Assembly (NCBI GenBank): GCA_036749735.1
Contig: DAINXV010000001.1
Span: 496,001 to 560,000, forward strand
Source: Lawsonella sp012842085
GTDB taxonomy: Bacteria > Actinomycetota > Actinomycetes > Mycobacteriales > Mycobacteriaceae
Length of the DNA stretch: 64,000 bases
Reading direction: 5' to 3'
Positions 9,092 through 17,129 of this stretch are shown piece after piece. The notes under the pieces were generated by a model. That model saw only the letters and a list, made by a program, of their open reading frames with translations. It searched no databases and was not told the origin of the DNA. Position 1 is the first letter of the stretch; every line of letters begins with the position of its first letter. Both the position numbers and the translations under genes were made by a program.

Positions 9092-11569
9092 ATGACCGAC
9101 GAACAGGCTGCCCCCATCCCGGGAGAACATTCCACTCCTCCCGCCAGCTATGGGCGCAGCCTGTTGTCCTATTTGCTCAGAAACAAAACCGCCGACACCA
9201 ACCCCCTCACCCATGTGCGGGACATTCCCGGCAGGGATGCAAACTACGGATCCTGGCCGGACTGGATTTTGCCTGCGGCTCGCACCTGTCTGCACGAGCA
9301 AGGAATCTCCCACCTCTACACCCACCAGGTGGAAACCGCTGAACACGCATGGTCAGGACAACACGTCGTCGTCGCTACCGGCACCGCAAGTGGAAAAACC
9401 CTCGGATACCAACTCCCAATCCTCACCTCGCTGGCCACCAATCCACTAGCCTCAGCCCTCTACCTCTCCCCCACTAAAGCATTGGGCGCAGACCAGTTGC
9501 GTTCCTTCCAAGAACTGTTGAATGGCACTATTGCCGCCTCCCCCAGTGGAGACGATGCCGCCCCAGCCTCCCAAACCGCTCTCGACAATCTGCGCACTAT
9601 CCACCCACAGCAATACGATGGCGACACCTCCACAGATAATCGCCGCTGGATCCGTGACCACAGCAGATTCATTCTGACCAACCCCGACATGATGCACATG
9701 TCCCTCCTGGCACAACACCAACGCTGGATGCGGCTGCTGCGCAATCTCCGGTTCATAGTGGTTGACGAGTGCCACGCCTACCGGGGTGTTTTCGGCAGCA
9801 ATGTGGCTATCGAGTTGCGCCGCCTGCTTCGCCTTGCCCACCATTATGGTTCCCGTCCCACCGTCATTTTGGCCTCCGCCACCACCTCCCATCCGGCTGA
9901 GGCTGCCACTCGCCTTATCGGCATGCCGGTTACCGCTATCACGGCCGATGGTTCACCTCAGGGCGAACGCACCATTGCACTGTGGGAGCCGCCCCTCATT
10001 CCGGGTGTGGAGGGTGAGAATGGGGCACCGCTGCGCCGCAGCGTTACCACCGAAGCCAGCGATATTATGGCGGATCTGGTGTCGGAGGGTGCCCGCACTT
10101 TGACGTTCGTCCGCAGCCGCCGGAATGCGGAGCAAACAGCCTTAGATACCCAAAGCCGCTTAGAGGAATATGTTCTCACTGGAGATGTTCCCCCTGATGC
10201 GGTGCAGCGGGTGGGTGCCTACCGGGCGGGCTACCTGGCTGAGGATCGGCGCGAATTAGAGCGGCACCTCAATGACGGCACACTAACTGCGGTAGCAACC
10301 ACCAATGCTTTGGAGTTGGGGGTTGATATCGCGGGACTGGATGCAGTAGTTATTGCAGGTTTTCCGGGAACTGTGGCGAGTTTTTGGCAGCAATCGGGCC
10401 GGGCAGGGCGCCGCAACCAGGGTGCCCTTGTGGTACTGATTGCACGTTCTGATCCGCTTGACAATTATCTGGTGCACCACCCGCAAGCGCTGCTCGACAA
10501 ACCTGTGGAAGCAACGGTGACGAACCCCGCGAACCCGAATCTTTTGGTGCCACAGCTGTGGTGCGCGGTGGGTGAGCTGCCGCTGCGGGATGTGGAGGTT
10601 GCCGCCTGGTCGCAACGGGATGGTGTGGATGTGGCCAGCCTGTTGGCGGAAATGCAGGACGCGGGAATGGTGCGCTACCGGCAAACAGGTGGCGGGGCTT
10701 GGTATCCGGCGGGGCGCTACGACGAAGCCTGGCAGCAAGTGTCGTTGCGGGGCGGTAGCGCGGACGATGTTTCTATTGTTTGTGTGGAGGATGGTCGCCT
10801 CTTGGGAACCGCCGACACCGCACGGGCCTGTGCACAACTCCATGAAGGTGCGGTGTATCTGCACCAGGGCGATAGTTACTTGGTGCAAGAACTCGACCTG
10901 GTGAATGGTTTGGCACTGGTAACGACAGACACTCCCCCGTGGGATACCTATGCCCGCAGCGACACCCAGGTCCACATTGAGCATGTTGTGGAGGAGGTTC
11001 AGCTGGGCCGGGCAGCCAACAGTATGTCTGTCGGCATTGCGGATGTGACTGTCACCCGGCAGGTGAAAGCCTACGAGAAGAAATCCCACCGGGGTGAAAT
11101 ATTGGGTTTGGTGGAACTGGATTTGCCGCCCACCGTGTTGCACACCCAGGCCGTCTACTACACCTTGCACCCTGCTTTCTGTTCCCACTGGGGTATTGAC
11201 GACGAACAGGTTCCCGGGACTTTACACGCTGCAGAACACGCGGCCATTGGTATGCTGCCCCTGCTCGCCGACTGTGACCGTGCCGATATTGGTGGCTTGT
11301 CTACTCCGTTGCATGAAGACACTGGGCTGCCCACTGTTTTTGTCTACGACGGCTACCAGGGAGGAGCCGGATATGCGTCGCGCGGCTACCGGGAAATAGT
11401 GGAATGGTTAACCGCTACTCGGGACGCCATTGAGTCCTGCTCGTGTGTCGATGGCTGCCCCAGCTGCATCCAGTCCCCCAAATGCGGGAACGGAAACAAC
11501 CCGCTTGATAAGACTGGGGCGCTCAAGCTGCTGGGTGCTGTAACAGCTTTGTTTAATGCGGCGGAATAG
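9092..11569 (+). CDS. DEAD/DEAH-box helicase with DUF1998 domain (MrfA/YprA type)
   Basis: The 825-residue protein shows superfamily 2 helicase motifs in order: ATGTASGKTLGYQLP (Walker A), VVDECHAYRG (DECH box), ASATT, AVATTNALELGVDIAGLD and QQSGRAGRRNQG. The C-terminal DUF1998 region ends in a zinc-binding cysteine cluster, CSCVDGCPSC and SPKCGN. The Bacillus relative MrfA helps excise mitomycin adducts, so a role in DNA crosslink or lesion repair is likely. The M. tuberculosis counterpart (Rv3649) lies beside the Tad genes, as here. Its last 17 bases overlap the end of the convergent TadE-like gene. Confidence 0.92.
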   Translation: MTDEQAAPIPGEHSTPPASYGRSLLSYLLRNKTADTNPLTHVRDIPGRDANYGSWPDWILPAARTCLHEQGISHLYTHQVETAEHAWSGQHVVVATGTASGKTLGYQLPILTSLATNPLASALYLSPTKALGADQLRSFQELLNGTIAASPSGDDAAPASQTALDNLRTIHPQQYDGDTSTDNRRWIRDHSRFILTNPDMMHMSLLAQHQRWMRLLRNLRFIVVDECHAYRGVFGSNVAIELRRLLRLAHHYGSRPTVILASATTSHPAEAATRLIGMPVTAITADGSPQGERTIALWEPPLIPGVEGENGAPLRRSVTTEASDIMADLVSEGARTLTFVRSRRNAEQTALDTQSRLEEYVLTGDVPPDAVQRVGAYRAGYLAEDRRELERHLNDGTLTAVATTNALELGVDIAGLDAVVIAGFPGTVASFWQQSGRAGRRNQGALVVLIARSDPLDNYLVHHPQALLDKPVEATVTNPANPNLLVPQLWCAVGELPLRDVEVAAWSQRDGVDVASLLAEMQDAGMVRYRQTGGGAWYPAGRYDEAWQQVSLRGGSADDVSIVCVEDGRLLGTADTARACAQLHEGAVYLHQGDSYLVQELDLVNGLALVTTDTPPWDTYARSDTQVHIEHVVEEVQLGRAANSMSVGIADVTVTRQVKAYEKKSHRGEILGLVELDLPPTVLHTQAVYYTLHPAFCSHWGIDDEQVPGTLHAAEHAAIGMLPLLADCDRADIGGLSTPLHEDTGLPTVFVYDGYQGGAGYASRGYREIVEWLTATRDAIESCSCVDGCPSCIQSPKCGNGNNPLDKTGALKLLGAVTALFNAAE

Positions 11570-11951
11570 GCCCGGCGCAGGCTTTCCCTCCCACTTCCCA
11601 GCGGGAGAACGGCACCGTCACCTGCACCCAGATGGCTGGCATCCGGGTCTGTGGATGTTCTTTAAGTTGGCAGTCCACCATGCGAATGCGGGTGTTGTGG
11701 GGCAATGCGCTGGCGGCCGCTTGGCAGGCGTGTTCGGCACGGTGTGGCAGTTCGGCTGCACCGGCTAGTGCGGCTGCATCGGCACTGTTTTGGGCTTGGT
11801 GGCGGGTGTGCACAATACCCACAACAATCATTCCCACCATGAGAACAAGAAATAAGACACCTGCAGCAGCGGCTGACCATGCTGTGGTGGCACCTGTCTC
11901 GTTTCTGCGCAACCACACGATGCGGCGTTTGGTTTTACGGGGTGCTGGCAT
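11553..11951 (-). CDS. TadE/TadG-like pilus-associated protein (Rv3654c type)
   Basis: The 132-residue protein starts with a basic segment (APRKTKRRIVWLRRNETGATT) followed by one hydrophobic helix, AAAAGVLFLVLMVGMIVVGI. It then has the hallmark HQAQNSADAAALAGAAELP, typical of TadG-like minor pilins and Rv3654c homologues. The C-terminal part has cysteines suited to an extracellular disulfide. It is the last gene of a Tad operon and overlaps the preceding gene by 17 bases, which implies translational coupling. It should be a minor pilin or assembly component anchored in the membrane. Confidence 0.85.
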   Translation of the reverse strand: MPAPRKTKRRIVWLRRNETGATTAWSAAAAGVLFLVLMVGMIVVGIVHTRHQAQNSADAAALAGAAELPHRAEHACQAAASALPHNTRIRMVDCQLKEHPQTRMPAIWVQVTVPFSRWEVGGKACAGPIPPH

Positions 11952-12285
11952 TGTCTACGATTTTTTCTTGCGGAATTTCGCTCTGCCCGATGAGGGTGAG
12001 TGGCAGCACCCGCGCACGCTGTTGGATGCGCACGCGAACCATGCCGTTCTGGGTGGTGATCGCAGCTTCCATATCTGGTTGCAGGTGACGGCGGGCGCTG
12101 GAGCTCTCGGTTCCGCGGGCTATTTCTCTAGCCACAGTGTGGGCAGTGTCGCTGAGGTGGATCTGTTGGATACCGACAGCAAGACCACCCACACAGGTGA
12201 CAAAGATGACGAGGAGCGCGGCGAGTCCGTAGGCTGTTTCGACCGTCACCATGCCGGCATCATCGTTCAGCAATCGTCGGAGCAT
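11935..12285 (-). CDS. TadE-family minor pilin (Rv3655c type)
   Basis: The 116-residue product begins MLRRLLNDDAGMVTVETAYG, a prepilin-like motif with the glycine cleavage site and the following glutamate. The hydrophobic helix ALLVIFVTCVGGLAVGI comes next and then a soluble region. The Tad peptidase would cut after the glycine of DDAG. The start at 12285 was chosen because it lies two bases after the stop of the upstream pilin gene and gives the conserved N terminus; a longer open frame back to 12456 only reads the other gene out of frame. Confidence 0.85.
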   Translation of the reverse strand: MLRRLLNDDAGMVTVETAYGLAALLVIFVTCVGGLAVGIQQIHLSDTAHTVAREIARGTESSSARRHLQPDMEAAITTQNGMVRVRIQQRARVLPLTLIGQSEIPQEKIVDNASTP

Positions 12286-12287
12286 TT

Positions 12288-12467
12288 TTAGAGGCCGGAG
12301 TTGAGTGCTTGTTGAATAATTCCCATGAGCGCTTCCCGAATGGTGTCGGATTTTGCGATTGCGAGTAGCAGTGCCCCGAAAGCTGCTGCCCCGATGGTGC
12401 CCACAGCGTATTCGACGGTGCTCATGCCGGTTTCGTCCTGCCAAAGTTCTTTCCAAAAAGTAAACAT
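12288..12467 (-). CDS. Small Flp/DUF4244-like pilin
   Basis: This 59-residue gene is easy to miss because it is short. The product starts MFTFWKELWQDETGMSTVEY, with a prepilin cleavage glycine followed by MSTVEY. It continues with a hydrophobic helix AVGTIGAAAFGALLLAIA and ends after a short amphipathic tail. It matches the position and type of Rv3656c, the putative major Flp-like pilin in M. tuberculosis. A ribosome site AAAGGAT precedes the ATG. Its stop is two bases from the start of the TadE gene, so it is the upstream member of a pilin trio. Confidence 0.88.
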   Translation of the reverse strand: MFTFWKELWQDETGMSTVEYAVGTIGAAAFGALLLAIAKSDTIREALMGIIQQALNSGL

Positions 12468-12551
12468 TGTGATCCTTTATAGTTCTGGTGATTTTTAGTG
12501 CTGGTCAGTTATGAGAGAGTGGATTTGCGTGCTGAAGAAACAGCTGCGCCG

Positions 12552-13433
12552 CTAGGTGAAACCCATAAAACTGCCTCCTAGTTCAAGAACTGTGGGGATA
12601 ATGCCCAGCAGCAAAAAGCCGGGCAGGAAACAGAGTCCAAGCGGCCGCGCCAACAACACGCCGATTTCTTCGATTTGTTGTTGGCAGGTGTTGACAGCTT
12701 CGGCCTGTGCGTCGTGAGCACAATCCACTAACACTTCCGCAATGGGAGTACCGTCACGGTGCGCATTGCGCAGCAAGTTTTTCTGTACTGGGCTTATATC
12801 GGCTCCGAGGTAGCGGGCGGCGCAACTGAGGGGAAGACCAGCATCGAGCAGCGCGGCGCTAACGTGCAGGCGGGTAGTGTGGGCGCTACTTGGAAATGTG
12901 ATGGTGTGGAGCATTCTGCCAATCCACCAGACACCCAAGCATTGGCATCCGATCCCAGCGGCCAAAACAAGGCTTCCCCACCCACTGGTGAGGAACCTAA
13001 GAGGATGAGCTCCCACCAGGTATCCCAATCCAATACCTAGCACCGGCAATTGGGTGAGGAGCAAAGTGGTGGCGCGGATCCCCGCAAGTTGGGTCCACAC
13101 TTGTTGAAGACTATTGCGGTGATCGCGGAGGGCCGTTTCGAAAGCTTTGAGCAGGTTTCTAAGCGGCACCCCCGCCTGGAGAACAAGTGTGAGAGTGTCT
13201 GCTGGCAGCAGCTTCCCCAGGCGTTCTTTAAGTACGGTGGGTGCGAGCGTTTTGCCACCGGCAAGATCCGTGCGTAGCTGTGTTAAAGCCATAACACTTT
13301 GGGACAGTTGGGTGAGCTGCTGTTCTTGTTTGAGCTTCCACAGGTGCACGCGCCACGCGGTATAGCTTGCGGTCACCAACGCAACTAACACTAGAACTGC
13401 TGGGAATAGTGCCTGTGCTGGAGGAGCTAGCAC
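12552..13433 (-). CDS. Tad membrane platform protein, apparent TadB-TadC fusion
   Basis: M. tuberculosis has two platform genes here, tadB and tadC; this window has one 293-residue gene. It begins with a membrane helix (FPAVLVLVALVTASYTAW) and a cytoplasmic T2SSF-like helical domain (residues about 40-145). A paired membrane hairpin (TTLLLTQLPVLGIGLGYLVG and LVLAAGIGCQCLGVWWIG) follows, of the kind that ends TadB. A second T2SSF-like domain (residues about 195-265) then ends in LGLCFLPGFLLLGIIP, a typical TadC tail. The GTG start overlaps the tadA stop by seven bases. It would form the inner-membrane platform on which TadA works. Confidence 0.82.
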   Translation of the reverse strand: MLAPPAQALFPAVLVLVALVTASYTAWRVHLWKLKQEQQLTQLSQSVMALTQLRTDLAGGKTLAPTVLKERLGKLLPADTLTLVLQAGVPLRNLLKAFETALRDHRNSLQQVWTQLAGIRATTLLLTQLPVLGIGLGYLVGAHPLRFLTSGWGSLVLAAGIGCQCLGVWWIGRMLHTITFPSSAHTTRLHVSAALLDAGLPLSCAARYLGADISPVQKNLLRNAHRDGTPIAEVLVDCAHDAQAEAVNTCQQQIEEIGVLLARPLGLCFLPGFLLLGIIPTVLELGGSFMGFT

Positions 13434-14371
13434 GAGAACTCCTCAATAGCTGCCACTTTTCGCATTCCGGTGACGTTGTCCCGGTGCACATGCACGACCA
13501 CTTTGATGCCGCTTTTCATTTGCTGCCTAATGGCTGCTTCTGGCAGCCCAGTGGGGAGCGCTAGCCCCATGATGCGAGATGGAACTTCGCTGGGACTATT
13601 CGCGTGGAGAGACGCGAGGGCTCCTTGATGTCCGGTGTTGAGTGCGTTCAGCAAATCGACAATTTCTATTCCCCGCACCTCCCCCACCACCAGGCGATCC
13701 GGGCGCATTCGGAGCGCTTGCCGCAGCAGTATGTCCATGCCGAGCGCTCCCCTGTTTTCGGTATTCGCAGAGCGAGTAACCAATTGCACTAGTTGGGGAT
13801 GAGATATGGCAAGTTCGGGTGTGTCTTCAATAGTGACAATTCGGTCCTTTTCGGGAAGAGTCCCCAAAAGTGCCGCTAAAAGTGTTGTTTTTCCACTTCC
13901 CGTAGCACCAGTAATAAGAATGCTGTGTTTGTTTTCCAAGTGCTGTACCAGTTCCGCGCACTGCGCAGAAGAAACCATTCCGCGCTGCAACAAGTCATTG
14001 AGAGAATGCTGTGCGGGGCGGAGAAGACGCAGCGAAATGGTAGTGCCGTGGGGTGCAATCGCGGGCAACACTGCATGCAGCCGGATAGCCACATGCTCAT
14101 CCCATTGGAGGTATCCATCTGCCCATGGATGGGCGTCATCAAGTCGGGTGCCAGCAGACTGCGCGAGCGAAACCGCAAGTTCTCGGCAATCCTCCTCGCT
14201 GAAGCTGTGGTGGCTTAACCGGTGGAGTCCCGGCCTAGTAGCGGTTTCCGCCCAGATAGTACCCGCTGGACCAATGATGAGATCCGTCAGCCCCTCCCGA
14301 GAAAGAAAAGGCGCAATAGCGCCCAGCACGGTGTCATGCCAGCTGTTAGCAGAAACAAGATTGTTGGCCAT
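13427..14371 (-). CDS. tadA: TadA/CpaF secretion ATPase
   Basis: This hexameric ATPase drives assembly of Tad/Flp pili. The 314-residue product has Walker A GATGSGKTTLLAALLG, an Asp box with RIVTIEDTPELA, a His-box region (QLVQLVTRS), and MRPDRLVVGEVRG as Walker B. GHQGALASLHANSPSEV follows, as in the GspE/VirB11 class. The N-terminal domain is short. The ATG at 14371 follows AGGGGAG; an upstream in-frame codon has no such signal. The gene opens the Tad operon. The ssd gene that precedes it in M. tuberculosis is not present. Confidence 0.93.
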   Translation of the reverse strand: MANNLVSANSWHDTVLGAIAPFLSREGLTDLIIGPAGTIWAETATRPGLHRLSHHSFSEEDCRELAVSLAQSAGTRLDDAHPWADGYLQWDEHVAIRLHAVLPAIAPHGTTISLRLLRPAQHSLNDLLQRGMVSSAQCAELVQHLENKHSILITGATGSGKTTLLAALLGTLPEKDRIVTIEDTPELAISHPQLVQLVTRSANTENRGALGMDILLRQALRMRPDRLVVGEVRGIEIVDLLNALNTGHQGALASLHANSPSEVPSRIMGLALPTGLPEAAIRQQMKSGIKVVVHVHRDNVTGMRKVAAIEEFSC

Positions 14372-14555
14372 TGTCTCCCCTTTCTTTCCGAATACAGTGC
14401 ATGGGTTGGACGGTTGGAATCTTGCCAAAAGAGAAAATTGGAGAGCAGCGCAAAGGCTCAAAAAGCTCCTAACTGTGGATAAGTGGCAGCCTGTGTATAA
14501 CTTGTTGTGAGCCAGTACGCGGGCGCTACTGCGAGAATGTCGTTAGGCTAAAAAT

Positions 14556-15233
14556 ATGTCTGCACCTATCGCCGCTTTTTTTGACCTAGATATGACGTTG
14601 ATCTCCAAGTCCTCCGCTTTTGCTTTCGGGAAGCCCTTCCTGAAAGAAGGCCTCATCACCTGGAGACAAGTGTTGTGGCTTATGAAGGAGCAGTTTTTGT
14701 TTCTGATTAGGGGGGCTGACGATGCTGCTATTCAGCGACAGCGCCACAATATTGCGGACGTCATCCGCGGTTGGGAAGCGGAAAAAACCCAAGAGGTTAT
14801 TGAACGTGCAATCCCGGACGTGATCTTGCCTTACGTTTTTCCGGAAGGAGAAGAACTTCTCGATAAGCATCGCGAAGCCGGGCACGACGTGATTATTCTG
14901 TCCACCTCCGGCGATCCGATGGTGCTCCCTATTGCCCGAGAACTGGGAGTGGATACTGCCCGAGGCGCCAAGGTGGAAGTGAAGAACGGCATCTGCACGG
15001 GTGAAATGGAGTTAGGCCGCGGTGGAGAGGTTAAAGTCGAGCACGCCAAGGAGCTGGCTGCCGAACGTGGATATAACCTCGACGAGGCATATTTTTATAC
15101 CGATTCGATAACAGATTTGCCGTTAATGGAGATTGTGGGGCATCCGGTTGCGGTGAATCCAGATCGCAAATTACGCCGCGCGGCGAAAGAGCGCGGATGG
15201 AAAATCCTACAGTTTGAGAAATCTCGGCGTTAG
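14556..15233 (+). CDS. HAD-IB family phosphatase (SerB-like)
   Basis: The 225-residue protein has the HAD motifs AFFDLDMTLI (nucleophile and acid Asp), ILSTSGDPMV (motif II serine) and YFYTDSITDLPLM (Mg-binding acids). The inserted helical cap between residues 20 and 90 fits the HAD-IB subfamily, which contains SerB but also many other small-molecule phosphatases. The M. tuberculosis equivalent near the Tad cluster is Rv3661. The true substrate is not evident. There is no clear ribosome site before the ATG, so the message may be leaderless. Confidence 0.85.
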   Translation: MSAPIAAFFDLDMTLISKSSAFAFGKPFLKEGLITWRQVLWLMKEQFLFLIRGADDAAIQRQRHNIADVIRGWEAEKTQEVIERAIPDVILPYVFPEGEELLDKHREAGHDVIILSTSGDPMVLPIARELGVDTARGAKVEVKNGICTGEMELGRGGEVKVEHAKELAAERGYNLDEAYFYTDSITDLPLMEIVGHPVAVNPDRKLRRAAKERGWKILQFEKSRR

Positions 15234-15519
15234 TTTCTAAAGTCCACTTTTTCATAGGGCCCATAGTGCTTTTTCATGCCCTAAATTGCTATTCATTTTA
15301 GAGGTATTTTGGGGGTATTTTGGGCCCCAAAAACGGCTTTTTTCTAAAGATCAAATATTCCCTCTGTGACTATGCTCACAAGCTGTGGCAACAAAACATG
15401 GCTCGTTATGCAAAAGTAACTGAGTCGATCTCCATAAGTTGTTTTTATACAGGTCATAGCTCTAAGAACGGAATCGTGCTGAGCTGCAAAAATAAAGATT
15501 TTGTTGCCATAAAAGAAAT

Positions 15520-15548
15520 TTGACAGTTTCGTCTATTGGAATTAAGTA
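15520..15548 (+). promoter_or_regulatory. Candidate promoter of the unassigned transcript
   Basis: A consensus -35 TTGACA at 15520-15525 is followed after 17 bases by TAAGTA at 15543-15548, which keeps the first two bases of a -10 box but not the last T. No coding gene lies immediately downstream. Confidence 0.4.
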
Positions 15549-15554
15549 CTGTTT

Positions 15555-15870
15555 CCAAGCCGATCTGTTTGTATTATTACACAATAGCCAGAAGTCAGTT
15601 TTCGACGCATTATGAAGTTACGGAAAGCGAGGACAGCCTCGGCCGGATCGGAAGAGAAGGTCCGTCCCCCTGTCACGGTTTCCTGCACGGGAACTGATAC
15701 CCACGTGTCGCCTGTCTCGACGGGCACCTACGAGCGCGAGGTTGCCGGTCCCATGGAGCTGGAGAGTTCTGTGGGAGTGCCGGCTGAATCTCAAAAACGA
15801 CTCCATCGTTGGCACGCATGATTAATCAGCCTCCCGTGCGGAGGCGGCGGAAAAGATATCCGCCGCTTTT
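15555..15870 (+). ncRNA. Candidate small RNA or short-peptide transcript
   Basis: If transcription starts from the preceding promoter, it would end at the terminator at 15844-15870, giving about 310 nt. Inside is GTTTCC-TGCAC-GGGAAC, a short hairpin with one G-U pair. There is also an open frame at 15612-15821 (69 codons, serine and threonine rich, ending LHRWHA) that lacks a ribosome site. It does not match what I know of tmRNA, RNase P RNA, SRP RNA or 6S RNA. Whether it is RNA or peptide is open. Confidence 0.3.
15844..15870 (+). terminator. Intrinsic terminator
   Basis: The eight-base stem GCGGCGGA / TCCGCCGC closes a seven-base loop and is followed by TTTT. The T run is only on the plus strand. 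Confidence 0.8.
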
Positions 15871-15896
15871 CCATATTTGTATCTTCATATGGTTTA

Positions 15897-15929
15897 GTCT
15901 CCGGAAGCATTATCCGGAGACTTTTCTTT
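15897..15929 (+). terminator. Second tandem intrinsic terminator
   Basis: The nine-base perfect stem GTCTCCGGA / TCCGGAGAC with a seven-base loop is followed by TTTTCTTT. It lies only 26 bases after another terminator, an arrangement that strongly isolates the upstream transcript from the GH25 gene. Confidence 0.85.
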
Positions 15930-16051
15930 GCGCTATCACCCCCTCACCTCTCTTCCCCCTCCTTGAGCGCCCACCGATACGCCTCCTGCTCGAGTTTTCC
16001 ACTCAACAATGGCAACAAAGGACAAAATATTTCCTGACATGCGCAAATAGA

Positions 16052-16093
16052 ATTGTTTTCACAATAGTAACATTGGTAACATTAGTAACATGA
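16052..16093 (+). promoter_or_regulatory. Promoter with three 9-base direct repeats overlapping the GH25 start (MtrA-like operator)
   Basis: GTAACATTG, GTAACATTA and GTAACATGA follow each other with exact nine-base spacing at 16067-16093, and the start codon lies inside the third copy. Just upstream is a dyad ATTGT-TTTC-ACAAT (16052-16065). A TTGTTT (16053-16058) and TAACAT (16077-16082) 18 bases apart could be -35 and -10, giving a leaderless transcript that starts at or next to the ATG. Direct repeats with nine-base period are the pattern bound by the response regulator MtrA, which controls wall hydrolases in this order. Binding is inferred. Confidence 0.55.
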
Positions 16094-16995
16094 CTGCCCG
16101 GATTAAACGTCCTAAACTGCTTATCGCAGCAGGAGTAACCGCATTGAGCCTTAGCATTGTTGGTCCCGCAATCGCTATGCTGCCGGGTTCGGACGTGGCA
16201 AGCCACCAACATCCCGGATCTACCGCTATTGAATGGGACCGCGTAAAAGCAGCTGGACATGCTTTTGCCATCGTCAAAGCCACCGAAGGCACCACCTACG
16301 TCAACCCCCACTACGCCGAAGACTCCATCTCCATGCAAAAAGCTGGAATTGTGCGCGGCACCTACCACTACGCCCTTCCGCAATTCCCAGCAATTGCCCA
16401 AGCAAAACATTACGCAGCGGTACTAGCCACTCATTCCACGCCGCTAGATTTGCCGCCCGTACTCGACTTGGAGGAAACCGGTGGACTAAGTCCCTTCGCA
16501 CTCCAGGCATGGGTGCGCACATTCCTCAACACTTTGGACAACATCACCGGCCGCAAAACTATTATTTACGTTTCCCCCGGCTTTTGGCGTTACCAAATGG
16601 ATAACACCACCGAGTTTGCGGACCGCCCACTGTGGATCGCCGACTACAACGGAGCCAGCCAACCCACCATGCCACTGCCCGGAGGGTGGAAAGACTGGAC
16701 TTTCTGGCAGTACACCGGCAACGGCCGAGTTGATGGCGTCAGCACCCCCATTGACCTCAACACTTTCAACGGGGACAAAGCGGAGCTTCTAGCCTTAACC
16801 CGCCAAAACAATCCGAATGCCCGCGCCAACCAACTGGGCATCGACCGCCGCAAGAATCCCGTCCGCAACACGGAGCGCACCGCAACATTGCCAGGCAACG
16901 TTAAAGTGCGTGTTCCCAGCCAATCTGAGGTGGACGAGATTGTGAAACAACTACCGGGTGATGTGCCACGCGAAATTCGCAAATACCTGCGTTAA
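16090..16995 (+). CDS. Secreted GH25 muramidase (lysozyme M1 type)
   Basis: The 301-residue protein starts with a signal peptide (RPKLLIAAGVTALSLSIVGP). It has the GH25 fold signature GSDVASHQHPGSTAIEWDRV at the mature N terminus, FAIVKATEGTTYVN, and the catalytic acids in PVLDLEETGG. FWQYTGNGRVDGV closes the barrel. It should cleave the beta-1,4 bond between N-acetylmuramic acid and N-acetylglucosamine in peptidoglycan. The last 60 residues form a basic tail without a known wall-binding repeat. There is no ribosome site, and the start codon lies within a set of direct repeats that may bind MtrA. It could be a housekeeping autolysin or act on competitors. Confidence 0.92.
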   Translation: MTARIKRPKLLIAAGVTALSLSIVGPAIAMLPGSDVASHQHPGSTAIEWDRVKAAGHAFAIVKATEGTTYVNPHYAEDSISMQKAGIVRGTYHYALPQFPAIAQAKHYAAVLATHSTPLDLPPVLDLEETGGLSPFALQAWVRTFLNTLDNITGRKTIIYVSPGFWRYQMDNTTEFADRPLWIADYNGASQPTMPLPGGWKDWTFWQYTGNGRVDGVSTPIDLNTFNGDKAELLALTRQNNPNARANQLGIDRRKNPVRNTERTATLPGNVKVRVPSQSEVDEIVKQLPGDVPREIRKYLR

Positions 16996-17129
16996 AATTC
17001 GGTGTATCTACGACAATTCTTTGCAAAAGAATAGACATTCCTACATTGTTTCCGCGACGCTAGATATAGCACCCCCATTCGTGGCACGATAGAACCTACG
17101 GGAATATCCCATAAATTATTGGAGGAACA

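Larger units (their letters stand above)
15234..16089. other. 856-base gap with a promoter-to-terminator unit but no recognised gene
   Basis: The left third (15234-15520) is AT-rich and contains an imperfect TTTTGGGG/CCCCAAAA dyad (15307-15332) that may end the phosphatase message. The middle carries a promoter-like pair and a roughly 300-base segment ending at two strong hairpins. The right end carries the control region of the GH25 gene. Open frames of 60-70 codons exist on both strands around 15542-15821 but lack ribosome sites and recognisable sequence. Confidence 0.6.

Noticed and set aside
10283..11188. A 301-codon minus-strand open frame
   Set aside because: It mirrors the helicase gene, whose motifs are unmistakable; sequence is rich in His and Gln, typical of a shadow frame.
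15320..15523. A 67-codon plus-strand open frame in the large gap
   Set aside because: AT-rich, no ribosome site, and it ends in the promoter-like sequence; probably chance.
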